The notes below the pieces were generated by a model. That model saw only the letters and a program-made list of their open reading frames with translations, did no database searches and had not been told where the DNA came from. Shown in pieces: positions 34,113 through 42,511 of a stretch of 64,000 nucleotides of DNA. Positions within the stretch are counted from its first letter, which is position 1, and the number at the start of each line of letters is the position of its first letter. The translations under genes and the position numbers were made by a program. The DNA is from Acidobacteriota bacterium (GTDB lineage: Bacteria > Acidobacteriota > Vicinamibacteria > Vicinamibacterales > Fen-181): contig PMZR01000011.1 of the NCBI GenBank assembly GCA_003170135.1, positions 1 through 64,000 on the forward strand. The letters run 5' to 3'.

Positions 34113-36671
34113 ATGTTCCGCCTTCCACGTCCCGTCCGTTACGCCATCCGCCAATTCCGGCTGTCGCCCGTTTTCACGACTGCCGCGGTGTTGACGCTGG
34201 CCCTGGGCATCGGCGGCACCACGGCCATCTTCACGCTGATCCACGCCATCATGCTGCGGTCGCTGCCGGTCGCCGACCCGGCACGCCTTTACAGGATCGG
34301 CGACGGCGACGACTGCTGCGTCGAGGGCGGTCCCCAGGACCGATGGGGGATGTTCTCCTTTCCGCTCTATGAGCGGCTGAAGGCCGACGCGCCGGAATTC
34401 GAAGCGGTCACGGCGTTCCAGGCCGGCGGCGAGCGGCTGAGCGTCCGCCGCCAGGGTGTGGACGTCGCCGCCATGCCGCTGCGGTCCGAGTACGTGACCG
34501 GAAGCTACTTCTCGACGCTTGGGATCGGCGCGTTCGGCGGACGCGTGTTCACGGCCGACGACGACAAGCCGTCGGCACCGCCCGTCGCGGTGCTGAGCCA
34601 TCACGTCTGGCAGGAGACCTACGGCGCCGATCCGACGGTCGTCGGGTCCGCGTTCGTGATCGAGGGACATCCCTTCACGGTCGTTGGCGTGGCGCCGCCG
34701 GGATTCTTCGGCGATACGCTGCGCGCCAACCCGCCCGATGTGTGGATCCCGCTGCAGCAGGAGCCGCTCATCGACGGCGATGGCGCGCTGCTGCATCAAC
34801 CGGTCGGGGCCTGGCTGCGCGTCATCGGCCGCCTGAGGCCCGGAGCGTCGATCGACGGGATGGCGCCGCGCCTCACCGGCGTGCTCCGGCGGTGGATGCA
34901 ATACGATTCCGGCTATCCCGCCAACTGGATGCCGGACGTGATCCGCATGCTGCCGAAGCAGTCGATCGCCGTCGTCCCGGCCGGTGCCGGCGTCGGCGTG
35001 ATGAAGGAGCAATACGGAACCAGCCTGCAAATCCTGATGGCGGTGTGCGGGCTCGTGCTGCTCATTGCGTGCGCCAACGTCGCAAACATGTTGCTGGCCA
35101 GGGCCGCCGCCCGTCGGGGACAGACCGCGCTCTGTCTCGCCCTTGGCGCGACGAGGCGCCAGATCGTCACGCAGGCGCTCGTCGAAAGCGTTCTGCTCGC
35201 CACGGCCGGCGGACTGGTCGGCCTGGCGGTCGCCGTCGGCGCCGCCCGCCTGCTGCTCGCCCTGGCCTTTCACAGCGCTCGCTTTCTGCCGATCAGCGTC
35301 TGGCCCTCGCCCCTCGTGCTGCTGTTCGCCTTCGGCCTGGCGCTCCTGACCGGTATCGTGTTCGGTGCCGCCCCCGCCTGGTTCGCCACGCGCACCAATC
35401 CGATGGACGCCCTCCGCAGGCTGGGCCGCACCGGCGGCGACCGTTCGTCGCTGGCCCGGACCGGGCTGCTCGTCGTCCAGGCGACCGTGTCGGTCGTGCT
35501 CGTGGCCGGCGCGACGATGCTGGCGAGAAGCCTCGACAATCTCGAGCACCAGGACTTCGGGTACCAGGTGGCGCAGCGCGTGGTCGTGTACTTGAACAGG
35601 CCGCCGACCACCTACACGCTTCCACGGCTGACCGGGCTGTACCGCGAACTCGAGGCCCGTCTCGATCGCCTGCCCGGCGTGCAGGGCTCGGGGCTGGCGC
35701 TCTACAACCCGCTCACCGACAACTGGGGTGAGATGATCATGGTCTCGGGCCATCCGCCTGGAAAGATGAACGAACAGGCGGGCGCGTCGTGGGACCGCGT
35801 CAGTGCGAATTACCTGCAGAACTTCGGCGTGTCGCTCGTGCGCGGACGGCACTTCACCGCCGCGGACAACGAAACCGCGGATCTGGTGGCCGTCGTGAAC
35901 GAAGGGTTCGTGAAGCGGTTCTTCAAGAGCGGCGAGGATCCGCTCGGGCAGCACTTCGGCCTCGATCTGCCCGAGAACGCGGGCACGTTCCGCATCGTTG
36001 GCGTGGTGCGCGACGCCAAGTTCGCCGGCTTCGCGTTGAACAGGCCGGCGCGTCCGATGTTCTACGTGCCGCTGGCCCAGAACGTCCCGTACCCGCAGGA
36101 ACTCATGGCGAGAATCGAGCTGCAGTCGCACTTCATCAACGCGATCATGCTGGTGACCAGCATTCCCGCCGGTGCGCTCGAACCGGTCCTGACCAGGACG
36201 CTCGCCGCCGTGGATCCCAACCTGACGATCGTCACCGTGAGAACGATGCAGCAGCAGGTGGACCTGTCCTTCGACCAGGAGCGCGCCGTGGCGAGCCTTG
36301 CCGGACTCTTCGGGATCGTCGCGCTGCTGTTGGCCGCCGTTGGACTGTACGGCGTGACGGCCTACACCGTCGTCCAGCGCACCGGCGAGATGGGCATCCG
36401 CATGGCGCTCGGCGCCGATCGAGGCCGCGTGATTTCGCTCGTGCTCGGGAGCGCATTCAAGCACGTGGCGATAGGACTCTTGTTGGGCCTGCCGCTGGCA
36501 GTCGGCGCCGGCCGGTTCATCTCCGCCGAGCTCTACGGGGTGTCGTTCTGGGATCCGCTCGCGCTGGCGCTCGCCGTCACGTCGCTCGCGGCCTGCGCGT
36601 TCGCCGCGGCGATCATCCCGGCCGCTCGGGCTGCGGCGGTCTCGCCCATGAGCGCGCTCAGAGCCGAGTAG
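34113..36671 (+). CDS. MacB-like ABC transporter permease (Acidobacteria-type, duplicated FtsX)
   Basis: An 852-residue permease with an N-terminal helix (FTTAAVLTLALGIGGTTAIF), a MacB periplasmic domain, an FtsX helix trio, a second periplasmic domain and a final FtsX trio (AVGLYGVTAYTVVQRTGEMG, IRMALGADRGRV). Such permeases are very numerous in Acidobacteria, usually without their own ATPase next door, as here. ATG at 34113 matches the family start MFRLPRPVRYAIRQFRLSP. It probably exports lipoproteins or peptides or acts as a mechanotransmission component; no substrate is known. Unlike the permease remnant at 41832, this copy is intact and has no PadR neighbour. Confidence 0.9.
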   Translation: MFRLPRPVRYAIRQFRLSPVFTTAAVLTLALGIGGTTAIFTLIHAIMLRSLPVADPARLYRIGDGDDCCVEGGPQDRWGMFSFPLYERLKADAPEFEAVTAFQAGGERLSVRRQGVDVAAMPLRSEYVTGSYFSTLGIGAFGGRVFTADDDKPSAPPVAVLSHHVWQETYGADPTVVGSAFVIEGHPFTVVGVAPPGFFGDTLRANPPDVWIPLQQEPLIDGDGALLHQPVGAWLRVIGRLRPGASIDGMAPRLTGVLRRWMQYDSGYPANWMPDVIRMLPKQSIAVVPAGAGVGVMKEQYGTSLQILMAVCGLVLLIACANVANMLLARAAARRGQTALCLALGATRRQIVTQALVESVLLATAGGLVGLAVAVGAARLLLALAFHSARFLPISVWPSPLVLLFAFGLALLTGIVFGAAPAWFATRTNPMDALRRLGRTGGDRSSLARTGLLVVQATVSVVLVAGATMLARSLDNLEHQDFGYQVAQRVVVYLNRPPTTYTLPRLTGLYRELEARLDRLPGVQGSGLALYNPLTDNWGEMIMVSGHPPGKMNEQAGASWDRVSANYLQNFGVSLVRGRHFTAADNETADLVAVVNEGFVKRFFKSGEDPLGQHFGLDLPENAGTFRIVGVVRDAKFAGFALNRPARPMFYVPLAQNVPYPQELMARIELQSHFINAIMLVTSIPAGALEPVLTRTLAAVDPNLTIVTVRTMQQQVDLSFDQERAVASLAGLFGIVALLLAAVGLYGVTAYTVVQRTGEMGIRMALGADRGRVISLVLGSAFKHVAIGLLLGLPLAVGAGRFISAELYGVSFWDPLALALAVTSLAACAFAAAIIPAARAAAVSPMSALRAE

Positions 36672-36697
36672 CGACCGGCGTCGATCGTGTGCGCGGA

Positions 36698-37906
36698 TTA
36701 CAAGTCGTACACGAGAAAGGCGCCGGACAGTTCGGCGTTCGTGGCCGGTTTGGTCATCTTGGGGAACAGTCCGAAGGCCTCGACGAAACGCGGGTTGGCC
36801 ACGAAACATGCGGCGCGCCAGCCCCTGAAGCGCGAGAGCGCCCGTCCCATTTTGGCGTACAGGTCGAGCAACCTGGCTTCCCCTTGCTCTCCGCCGATGC
36901 GGACGCCGTAGGGCGGGTTGAAACAGAAGACGCCCGGCTTCATGGCGGCCGATCGCGGCAGCATCTGGAGGACGTATTCGGGGCTGAGCGCGCGGACGTC
37001 TTTCTGCCCGATGACGATCGACTCGTTGTAGGCCGGCCCGGTGAGGCCTGCCGCCCGCAGGTTCCCGACCATCGTCGGAATCCGCTCCTCGTCCACATCG
37101 AGCGCGAGGATCCGCGGCACGGTGCCGGGAAACAGATCCGGCGTCGCGGTGGGCAGACCGCGGAACGCCGCCAGGTGCCGAAACGGAAGGTCCGACGGAC
37201 GCCGGATCGCGGCGCCGACCGCCAGGCCGGCCGCTTCGATCGGGATCGTGGCGCCTCCCGCCATCGGATCCACGAGCGGTTCCGATCGCGCATCCCACCG
37301 CGACAGCATGATGAGCTGCGCCGCCATGGTCTCGCGCAGCGGGGCGGGGCCGGCCGCGACGCGCGCGCCCCGACGATGCCTGGCGCCGAGGCCGATGTCG
37401 ATGCCGACGACGGTGCGTCGGCTGTCCGGCGTTCCCGCGCGCCGCGCCACGAACACGACATCGGGCGAGTCGGCGTCAACCTCCGCCGTCACCCCGCGCG
37501 ACCGAAGCGCTTCGACCAGCGCGTTCTTCACCACGCCACGCAACTGGAGCGGCGACGCCTCGAAATCGTGCGCGGATCCGAGATCCACCGAGAAGCGCAC
37601 CGTCCTGGCGGCAGGCAGCCGATCGTCGGCGCGCAGCGCGGGCAGCAATTCCTCGAAGAGCGGCTCGAGCCGCACGGCGGGGCTCGAGAACAGGTCCCAC
37701 GAGATCCGCGACGACGTCCGGTGATGGCACGCGGCGACCCAGGCGATGCGGGCGTCGAACGGGTACAGCAGGGTGGCTTCACCCTCGCGCCGCGGGTTGG
37801 GAACCCGGACCTCGAAGGGTGATCGCATCACGAGACGTTTCAGCTCCGCCTCCATGACGCGATTGGCGCCGCCGGACCCGGTCAGCCGCAGCTCGTCGCA
37901 CCGCAT
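36698..37906 (-). CDS. THUMP-domain RNA methyltransferase (RlmL/Trm14-like)
   Basis: A 402-residue enzyme with an N-terminal THUMP-like region (residues ~60-160, VVKNALVEALRSRGVTAEVD) and a C-terminal Rossmann methylase of the UPF0020 family: LVDPMAGGATIPIEAAGLAV for AdoMet binding and the catalytic motif FNPPYGVRIG (NPPY at 330-333). This family methylates guanine N2 in rRNA or tRNA. ATG at 37906 is chosen; the in-frame extension to 38029 runs into the neighbouring divergent promoter. It diverges from a membrane protein gene with a palindromic operator. Confidence 0.85.
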   Translation of the reverse strand: MRCDELRLTGSGGANRVMEAELKRLVMRSPFEVRVPNPRREGEATLLYPFDARIAWVAACHHRTSSRISWDLFSSPAVRLEPLFEELLPALRADDRLPAARTVRFSVDLGSAHDFEASPLQLRGVVKNALVEALRSRGVTAEVDADSPDVVFVARRAGTPDSRRTVVGIDIGLGARHRRGARVAAGPAPLRETMAAQLIMLSRWDARSEPLVDPMAGGATIPIEAAGLAVGAAIRRPSDLPFRHLAAFRGLPTATPDLFPGTVPRILALDVDEERIPTMVGNLRAAGLTGPAYNESIVIGQKDVRALSPEYVLQMLPRSAAMKPGVFCFNPPYGVRIGGEQGEARLLDLYAKMGRALSRFRGWRAACFVANPRFVEAFGLFPKMTKPATNAELSGAFLVYDL

Positions 37907-37961
37907 CAGTGAAGTATAGGGGACGCGGCCGTCGGCGGAAAACTGACACTTGCCGTCATGC

Positions 37962-37978
37962 ACTTTGTGTGGCAAAGT
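37962..37978 (+). promoter_or_regulatory. Putative winged-helix operator, site 1
   Basis: ACTTTGTGTGGCAAAGT is an inverted repeat (ACTTTG-N5-CAAAGT) eight bases before the ATG of the membrane protein gene. A nearly identical element lies upstream of ispH at 38955, and a winged-helix regulator is encoded between them, so it is the probable ligand. Confidence 0.6.
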
Positions 37979-37985
37979 ATGCCGC

Positions 37986-38606
37986 ATGGAGCAGAACGTC
38001 GCCACCGAGCACCTCCAGGTCATTCGCACCCTGATGGAGCGGTCCGCCGTCTACCGCCGGACGCTCGCCCCCATCATGTTGTACGTCGGGTCGGTGGGCG
38101 TGCTGGCGAGCCTGGGAGGCCTCGCGTTCGGGATCGAGGCGTTTCGCGCCTTCTGTGCGTGGTGGCTTGGCGCGGCACTCGTGGCGCTGGCCGGCGCGTT
38201 CCTGATCGCGAGGCGGCAGGCCCTGGCGGATGGAGAACCCTTCTGGTCGCCGCCCACGCTGCGTGTCACGCAGGCCATGGTGCCTCCCCTGGCGGCCGGA
38301 CTTCTGCTCAGCCTCGCACTCGTCGTGCTCGCGCCCGGCCACCCGCGCTGGCTGTTCGTCCTGGCGAACGCGCTCTTCTACGGCTGCGCCGTGCACGCCG
38401 CGGGCTTCTTCATGCCGCGAGGCATGAAGCTGTTCGGGTGGCTGATCATCGTGCTCGCGGGCGTCGCGCTCTTCGCGAGGCCGGTGGTCGCGGCCGCTGC
38501 GGCCGCCGGCCTGGACCACGCCCTCATGGGTGGCTTCTTCGGCCTGCTGCACCTGGCCTACGGCGTGTATCTGTACGCCACCGAGCCACGAAAGACCGCG
38601 GCGTGA
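37986..38606 (+). CDS. Multi-pass membrane protein, unknown function
   Basis: A 206-residue protein with about six hydrophobic helices (for example LAPIMLYVGSVGVLASLGGL and GMKLFGWLIIVLAGVALF). It begins EQNVATEHLQVIRTLMERSA, like a group of membrane proteins that are regularly encoded next to small winged-helix regulators. No enzymatic motif is seen. The regulator gene overlaps its 3' end by four bases (GTGA), so both are co-translated and are probably repressed together through the operator just upstream of its start. Confidence 0.7.
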   Translation: MEQNVATEHLQVIRTLMERSAVYRRTLAPIMLYVGSVGVLASLGGLAFGIEAFRAFCAWWLGAALVALAGAFLIARRQALADGEPFWSPPTLRVTQAMVPPLAAGLLLSLALVVLAPGHPRWLFVLANALFYGCAVHAAGFFMPRGMKLFGWLIIVLAGVALFARPVVAAAAAAGLDHALMGGFFGLLHLAYGVYLYATEPRKTAA

Positions 38607-38911
38607 ACCCCGAACCGTTCCTGCAGCTCGATCGCGTGATCCACGAGAAAGGGCGGCTGGCGATCATGTCGATGCTGGCCGCGTCGTTGGAGCTGTCGTT
38701 CACCGAGCTGCGGAACATGCTCGCGATGACCGACGGCAACCTGACGACCCACCTCCGCACGTTGCAGGAGGCGGGCTACGTCTCGGTGGCCAAGAGTTAC
38801 CAGGACAACCGGCGTCTCACGACCCTCTCGTTGACCAGCCCCGGCCGCCGGGCGTTCGCCGAGTACGTCTCGCTGCTCGAACGAATCGTTCGGCAGACAA
38901 AACCCAGATAG
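38603..38911 (+). CDS. Winged-helix transcriptional regulator (HTH_34/PF13601-like)
   Basis: A 102-residue MarR/ArsR-like single-domain regulator: FTELRNMLAMTDGNLTTHLR is the recognition helix region and GYVSVAKSYQDNRRLTTLSL the wing. The start is GTG at 38603 overlapping the membrane protein stop. No cysteine pair or ligand pocket is evident. Two matching inverted repeats flank this gene pair (37962 and 38955), one before the membrane gene and one before ispH; this fits autoregulation plus control of ispH, which is inference. Confidence 0.88.
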   Translation: MNPEPFLQLDRVIHEKGRLAIMSMLAASLELSFTELRNMLAMTDGNLTTHLRTLQEAGYVSVAKSYQDNRRLTTLSLTSPGRRAFAEYVSLLERIVRQTKPR

Positions 38912-38954
38912 CAACCATGACGTCGTGCAGACATTGGCCGCCGCGTGGCGATTA

Positions 38955-38970
38955 ACTTTGTGTGACAAAG
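38955..38970 (+). promoter_or_regulatory. Putative winged-helix operator, site 2, before ispH
   Basis: ACTTTGTGTGACAAAG repeats the site at 37962 except for one central base and the last position. It lies 16 bases before the ispH start and 43 bases after the regulator stop. Close matches at both ends of the regulator locus argue for a shared regulon. Confidence 0.6.
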
Positions 38971-38986
38971 CCTGACGAGGGCTCCC

Positions 38987-39838
38987 ATGAGAGTTCTGCG
39001 AGCGAATCACCTGGGGATGTGCTTCGGCGTGCGGGATGCCATCGAGATGGCCCGCGAGGCCGCGTCCCGCGAACCGCTCACGATCCTCGGCGAGTTGGTG
39101 CACAACGAGACCGTGCTCGACGAGCTTCGCGCCCGCGGCATCCGGCTCTGCCGGGAAATTGACGACGTGGACACGTCGAGCGTGATGATCACGGCGCATG
39201 GCGCGTCCGAGCGCCGCCTCGCTGCCGTCCGCGCTCGAGGCCTGCGCGTCCTGGACGCGACGTGCCCGCTCGTCCGGGCCGCACATCGGGCCGTCGCGAG
39301 GCTGGCGCGGGAAGGCTTCCACCCGGTCATCGTCGGCACGCGGGACCACGTGGAGGTGCGGGGATTGACGGAGGATCTCGCGGACTTCGACGTCGTACTT
39401 TCCGAAGAGGACGTCTCGAGGCTGGCGTCGCGGCGTCGGTTCGGGATCTTGGCGCAAACCACCCAACCGCTCGACCGCGTGCACGATCTGGCCGCGTGCG
39501 TCCGGCGCCGGTTTCCCGACAGCGAGGTCAGGGTGGTGGACACGGTCTGCGCGCCGACGAAACTGCGACAGCGAGCGGCCGCGGAGCTGGCGGGGCGCTG
39601 CGACGTGACCATCGTCATCGGGGGCGCGCACAGCAACAACACCCGCGAGCTGGCCGCCACCTGTCGCCGCCACTGCGCGCGCGTCGTCCACGTCCAGGGC
39701 GCCGGCGATCTGCAGGCAGAGTGGTTCGACGACGTCCGTGTGGCCGGCATCACTGCAGGGACCTCGACGCCGGAGTCGGTAATCGACGGTGTGCAGGCGC
39801 GGTTGAAAGACCTGGTGAAGGGACGAGTGGCGGCCTGA
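38987..39838 (+). CDS. ispH: 4-hydroxy-3-methylbut-2-enyl diphosphate reductase
   Basis: A 283-residue IspH, the last enzyme of the MEP pathway, which makes IPP and DMAPP using a [4Fe-4S] cluster. The three cluster cysteines are Cys12 (GMCFGVRDAI), Cys93 (DATCPLV) and Cys188 (VDTVCAPTKLRQ). Substrate residues are also present: VHNE, ITAHGAS, RDHVEV with the catalytic Glu, AQTTQ, HSNNTREL and TAGTSTPE. It is slightly shorter than most IspH. A radical SAM gene starts one base after its stop, and a putative operator of the neighbouring winged-helix regulator lies upstream, an uncommon setting for this housekeeping enzyme; it could be a second copy. Confidence 0.93.
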   Translation: MRVLRANHLGMCFGVRDAIEMAREAASREPLTILGELVHNETVLDELRARGIRLCREIDDVDTSSVMITAHGASERRLAAVRARGLRVLDATCPLVRAAHRAVARLAREGFHPVIVGTRDHVEVRGLTEDLADFDVVLSEEDVSRLASRRRFGILAQTTQPLDRVHDLAACVRRRFPDSEVRVVDTVCAPTKLRQRAAAELAGRCDVTIVIGGAHSNNTRELAATCRRHCARVVHVQGAGDLQAEWFDDVRVAGITAGTSTPESVIDGVQARLKDLVKGRVAA

Positions 39839-39839
39839 C

Positions 39840-41396
39840 ATGACGATCGCCCGATTGCTCCGGTTCCCTGAGTCGGTGCCCGACGATCCGTTCTACGGGC
39901 CCCGCACGCCACTCTGGCTGCCGCCCGCCATGGCCACGGCTCCGGCGCTCGACGCTCGCCGGCGCTGCGGCCCGGTCGAACGCCGCTTCGCGCTCCTTCT
40001 CAACCCGTTCTACGCGAAGTCGGCCCACGGCAGTTTCGGCAAGCACGTGCTCACGCCGAGCCTCGCACTGACGTCGATTGCCGGCGCCACTCCTCCCGGC
40101 TGGCGCCTACGCTACTGGGACGAGAACCTGCTGCAAGGCCCGCCGCCCGCCGATCCGCTGCCGGAGGTGGTTGGCATCACCGTGCACCCGACGTTTGCCC
40201 GGCGCGCATACGAACTGGCCGCCTGGTATCGGGCGCGCGGCAGCACCGTCATCCTTGGCGGCATGCACGCCCAGTGCTGTGAGGACGAGGTGGCGCCGCA
40301 CGCGGATGCCGTCAGCCTCGGCGACGGCGTGCAGACATGGCCCGACATCCTGCGCGACGTGGAGCGCGGCACGTTGCGCCCGCGCTACGAGGCCACCTTC
40401 GAACGCGGCTACGACCTCGACCCGCCGCCACGACGCGACCTGCTTCCACGCGGCGGATTCCTCATGACGACGAGCGTCATCGCCTCGCGCGGCTGCGTCA
40501 ACCGCTGCGCGTTCTGCTACCTGGCGACCGAGGGCGTACGCCTTCCGTATCGCGTCCGCGACCCGCGGGACATCGCGCGCCAGATCGAGGCGAACAGGGA
40601 ACCGTACGCCGTGTTCGTGGACAACAACCTCGGAGGGAGGCGGGACTACCTGCGCCGGCTCTGCCTGGCGCTGCGGCCGCTCGAGAAGATCTGGAGCGCG
40701 GCGGTGACGCTCGACGTCACCGACGATCCATCGCTCGTGCGCGAGATGGCGCTTGCCGGCTGCACCGGAGTGTTCATCGGGTTCGAGACGCTGACGGACG
40801 AGAACCTGTCGCACGCGCGCAAGCGTGCGCCGAAGGCAGAGGACTACGCGCGCCGGGTGCGCATCTTCCACGAGCACGGCATCCAGGTGAACGGCAGCTT
40901 CGTCGTCGGCTTCGACGGCGACCGCAGCGACACCTTCACGACGCTGGCGCAGTGGATCGAGGCGGCCCGGCTGGAGTGCGCGACGTGTCACATTCTCACG
41001 CCGTACCCGGGCACGCCGCTGTTCCACCAGCTCGAAGCCGAGGGACGCCTGCTGCACCGCAACTGGGATCTCTACGACACGGCGCACGTCGTCTTTCGGC
41101 CGAAGCACCTGACGCCGGAGGACCTCGCCCTCGGCTACGACTGGCTGTACCGGCGGCTGTTCTCGCACGCGTCCATCTGGAGACGCCGCCCCGTGGCGCT
41201 GTCCGCGCTGCCGATCTACCTGGCCGGCGCCTACCTCTACAAGCGCTCGAACCGCCTTTGGCGCTTTCTCATCAAGCGGTGCCTCGTGCACGCCGTCTGG
41301 CGCCCGCTCGTCGAGCAAGCGCGCCGGCGGCAACTCGCAGTGCGGCGTATGCTGCTGGCGCGTCCGCCATTGACAATATATCCACACTGGATATAG
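39840..41396 (+). CDS. B12-binding-type radical SAM protein
   Basis: A 518-residue protein. Residues ~60-190 form a degenerate cobalamin-binding-like domain (TSIAGATPPGWRLRYWDENL, VVGITVHPTFARRAYEL, TVILGGMHA); the radical SAM motif CVNRCAFC follows in ASRGCVNRCAFCY, then FVDNNLGGRRDYL and GFETLTDENL. The C-terminus has a basic, partly hydrophobic tail. Relatives include HpnJ/HpnR-like and other methyltransferase or ring-modifying enzymes. Because it is coupled to ispH (one-base spacing), an isoprenoid or lipid substrate is a reasonable guess but not shown by the sequence. Confidence 0.85.
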   Translation: MTIARLLRFPESVPDDPFYGPRTPLWLPPAMATAPALDARRRCGPVERRFALLLNPFYAKSAHGSFGKHVLTPSLALTSIAGATPPGWRLRYWDENLLQGPPPADPLPEVVGITVHPTFARRAYELAAWYRARGSTVILGGMHAQCCEDEVAPHADAVSLGDGVQTWPDILRDVERGTLRPRYEATFERGYDLDPPPRRDLLPRGGFLMTTSVIASRGCVNRCAFCYLATEGVRLPYRVRDPRDIARQIEANREPYAVFVDNNLGGRRDYLRRLCLALRPLEKIWSAAVTLDVTDDPSLVREMALAGCTGVFIGFETLTDENLSHARKRAPKAEDYARRVRIFHEHGIQVNGSFVVGFDGDRSDTFTTLAQWIEAARLECATCHILTPYPGTPLFHQLEAEGRLLHRNWDLYDTAHVVFRPKHLTPEDLALGYDWLYRRLFSHASIWRRRPVALSALPIYLAGAYLYKRSNRLWRFLIKRCLVHAVWRPLVEQARRRQLAVRRMLLARPPLTIYPHWI

Positions 41397-41398
41397 CC
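41370..41398 (+). promoter_or_regulatory. padR promoter with perfect palindromic operator in the spacer
   Basis: TTGACA (41370-41375), a 17-base spacer and TATAGC (41393-41398) make a promoter. The palindrome TATATCCA-CAC-TGGATATA (41377-41395) fills the spacer and enters the -10 box, a classic repressor site. The predicted transcript would begin near 41405, three bases before the ATG at 41408, so the padR mRNA is probably leaderless. The promoter overlaps the end of the radical SAM gene. Confidence 0.75.
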
Positions 41399-41407
41399 TC
41401 ACTGGCT

Positions 41408-41770
41408 ATGCGAGACCTCGACCGCGCCGCCGCCGGCTTCCTGCCACTGCCGCGCGCCACGTTCCACATCCTCGTCGCCGTCGCCGAGCAGGACCGGCAC
41501 GGCTACGCCATCATCCAGGACATCGCCGCGCGGACGAACGGCGAGCTGAAGCTGAGCGCCGGCACCCTGTATCGCTCCATCCAGCGCATGTTTGACGACG
41601 GGCTCATCGTCGAGCCGCGCCAGCGTCCGGCGGCGACAAAGGATGACGAGCGCCGGCGGTACTACCGGATCACGCCCCTGGGTGAGGCCGTCGCGCGGGC
41701 CGAGACGCGCCGGCTCACGCAGCTGGTCCGGATGGCGCGGGCGGCCGGGTTCGCCCCGGGGCGCGCATGA
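41408..41770 (+). CDS. PadR family transcriptional regulator
   Basis: A 120-residue PadR regulator: PRATFHILVAVAEQDRHGYA, the recognition stretch LSAGTLYRSIQRMFDDGLIV and the wing DDERRRYYRITPLGEAVARA. The start is ATG at 41408. Short PadR proteins of this type precede MacB-like permease genes in Acidobacteria, and a deleted permease follows here, so the regulator has lost its usual target but retains a near-perfect promoter/operator of its own. Confidence 0.92.
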   Translation: MRDLDRAAAGFLPLPRATFHILVAVAEQDRHGYAIIQDIAARTNGELKLSAGTLYRSIQRMFDDGLIVEPRQRPAATKDDERRRYYRITPLGEAVARAETRRLTQLVRMARAAGFAPGRA

Positions 41771-41800
41771 CACGCCAGTCCGGCGGCCGCCATACCTGTG

Positions 41801-41822
41801 GCACAGGGCTTCAGCCCTGTGC
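41801..41822. repeat. REP-like hairpin between padR and the permease remnant
   Basis: GCACAGGGCT, TC and AGCCCTGTGC form a 10-base perfect stem with a 2-base loop. It is too close to the following ATG (41832) to be a simple terminator. It shares the T-TC-A centre with the hairpin after rex (8106). Confidence 0.55.
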
Positions 41823-41831
41823 AGGTCAGCG

Positions 41832-42047
41832 ATGATGTCTTTCTACAACCTGCTGCTTCGGCTGTACCCGGCCTCGTCTGGCGTGGGACGCAGCATGGAA
41901 GCCTTGCTGGCGGGCGTGAAGCCGACCGACGGACCCACGCTCGCGGCCGCCGTCGCCTTGTCGCTCGTGATGACGATCGCCGGGAGCCTGGTCCCGACAC
42001 TGCGCGCGCTCAGGGTCGATCCGATCACCGCGCTGCGGTCGGAATGA
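41832..42047 (+). pseudogene. MacB-like permease reduced to its two ends
   Basis: The 71-codon frame begins MMSFYNLLLRLYPASS, the usual start of Acidobacteria-type permeases preceded by PadR, and after about 16 residues jumps to GPTLAAAVALSLVMTIAGSL with VPTLRALRVDPITALRSE, their extreme C-terminus. About 750 internal residues are gone while the frame is kept. Compare the intact 852-residue homologue at 34113, which ends SPMSALRAE. The product could at most be a one-helix membrane peptide. Confidence 0.8.
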
Positions 42048-42111
42048 TATGTGAAGCGTTGCCGCAGTTTATCAGCTTGCCCATCGCCTCGGCGTTACAA
42101 CACAATGCTGT

Positions 42112-42420
42112 ATGGCAAACCTCGACCTGAAAGCGCTCGCCCGTCTCGGTGCCCACGCGCGTCTCGCGGAACTCGTCGCGGAAATGGACGCCATCCTCGA
42201 GGCATTTCCTGACCTTGGCTCGGCGCCCGCGCGCCCCGGCCCGCCTCGCAAGACCGTCCGAAGCGGCGGCGACGGCCCCGGCCCGTTCGCGAAGAAGCCC
42301 GACGTTCAGAGACCGAAGGCACGCCGCCGCCAGCGGACCATGACGGCTGCGCAGCGGAAAGAAGTCAGCCTCCGGATGAAGCGGTACTGGGCGGCCAGGC
42401 GGCGGGCGAAGGCCCGGTAG
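42112..42420 (+). CDS. Small basic protein, unknown function
   Basis: A 102-residue frame, ATG 42112. The N-terminal third (LKALARLGAHARLAELVAEM) is a probable amphipathic helix or short coiled coil; the middle is Pro/Gly/Lys-rich; the C-terminus RRRQRTMTAAQRKEVSLRMK and RYWAARR resembles the basic MSAAxRKxISxxMKxxWAxR tail seen in many small bacterial DNA-binding-like proteins. I do not recognise a named family. Nucleic-acid binding is a guess from the charge. Confidence 0.55.
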   Translation: MANLDLKALARLGAHARLAELVAEMDAILEAFPDLGSAPARPGPPRKTVRSGGDGPGPFAKKPDVQRPKARRRQRTMTAAQRKEVSLRMKRYWAARRRAKAR

Positions 42421-42511
42421 GTTGCGGACGTCGCGGCTCGTCGATTGCAAGCGAGGGTAAGCACGCCATGCCGCGCGCACTCGCTGGCTGGCGCCATTTC
42501 AGGAGGTTCCA

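Noticed and set aside
34023-37298. Minus-strand open frame of 1091 codons opposite the MacB-like permease
   Set aside because: High GC gives long antisense frames; it has no family motifs, no start signal, and lies wholly opposite an intact, recognisable permease and methylase region.
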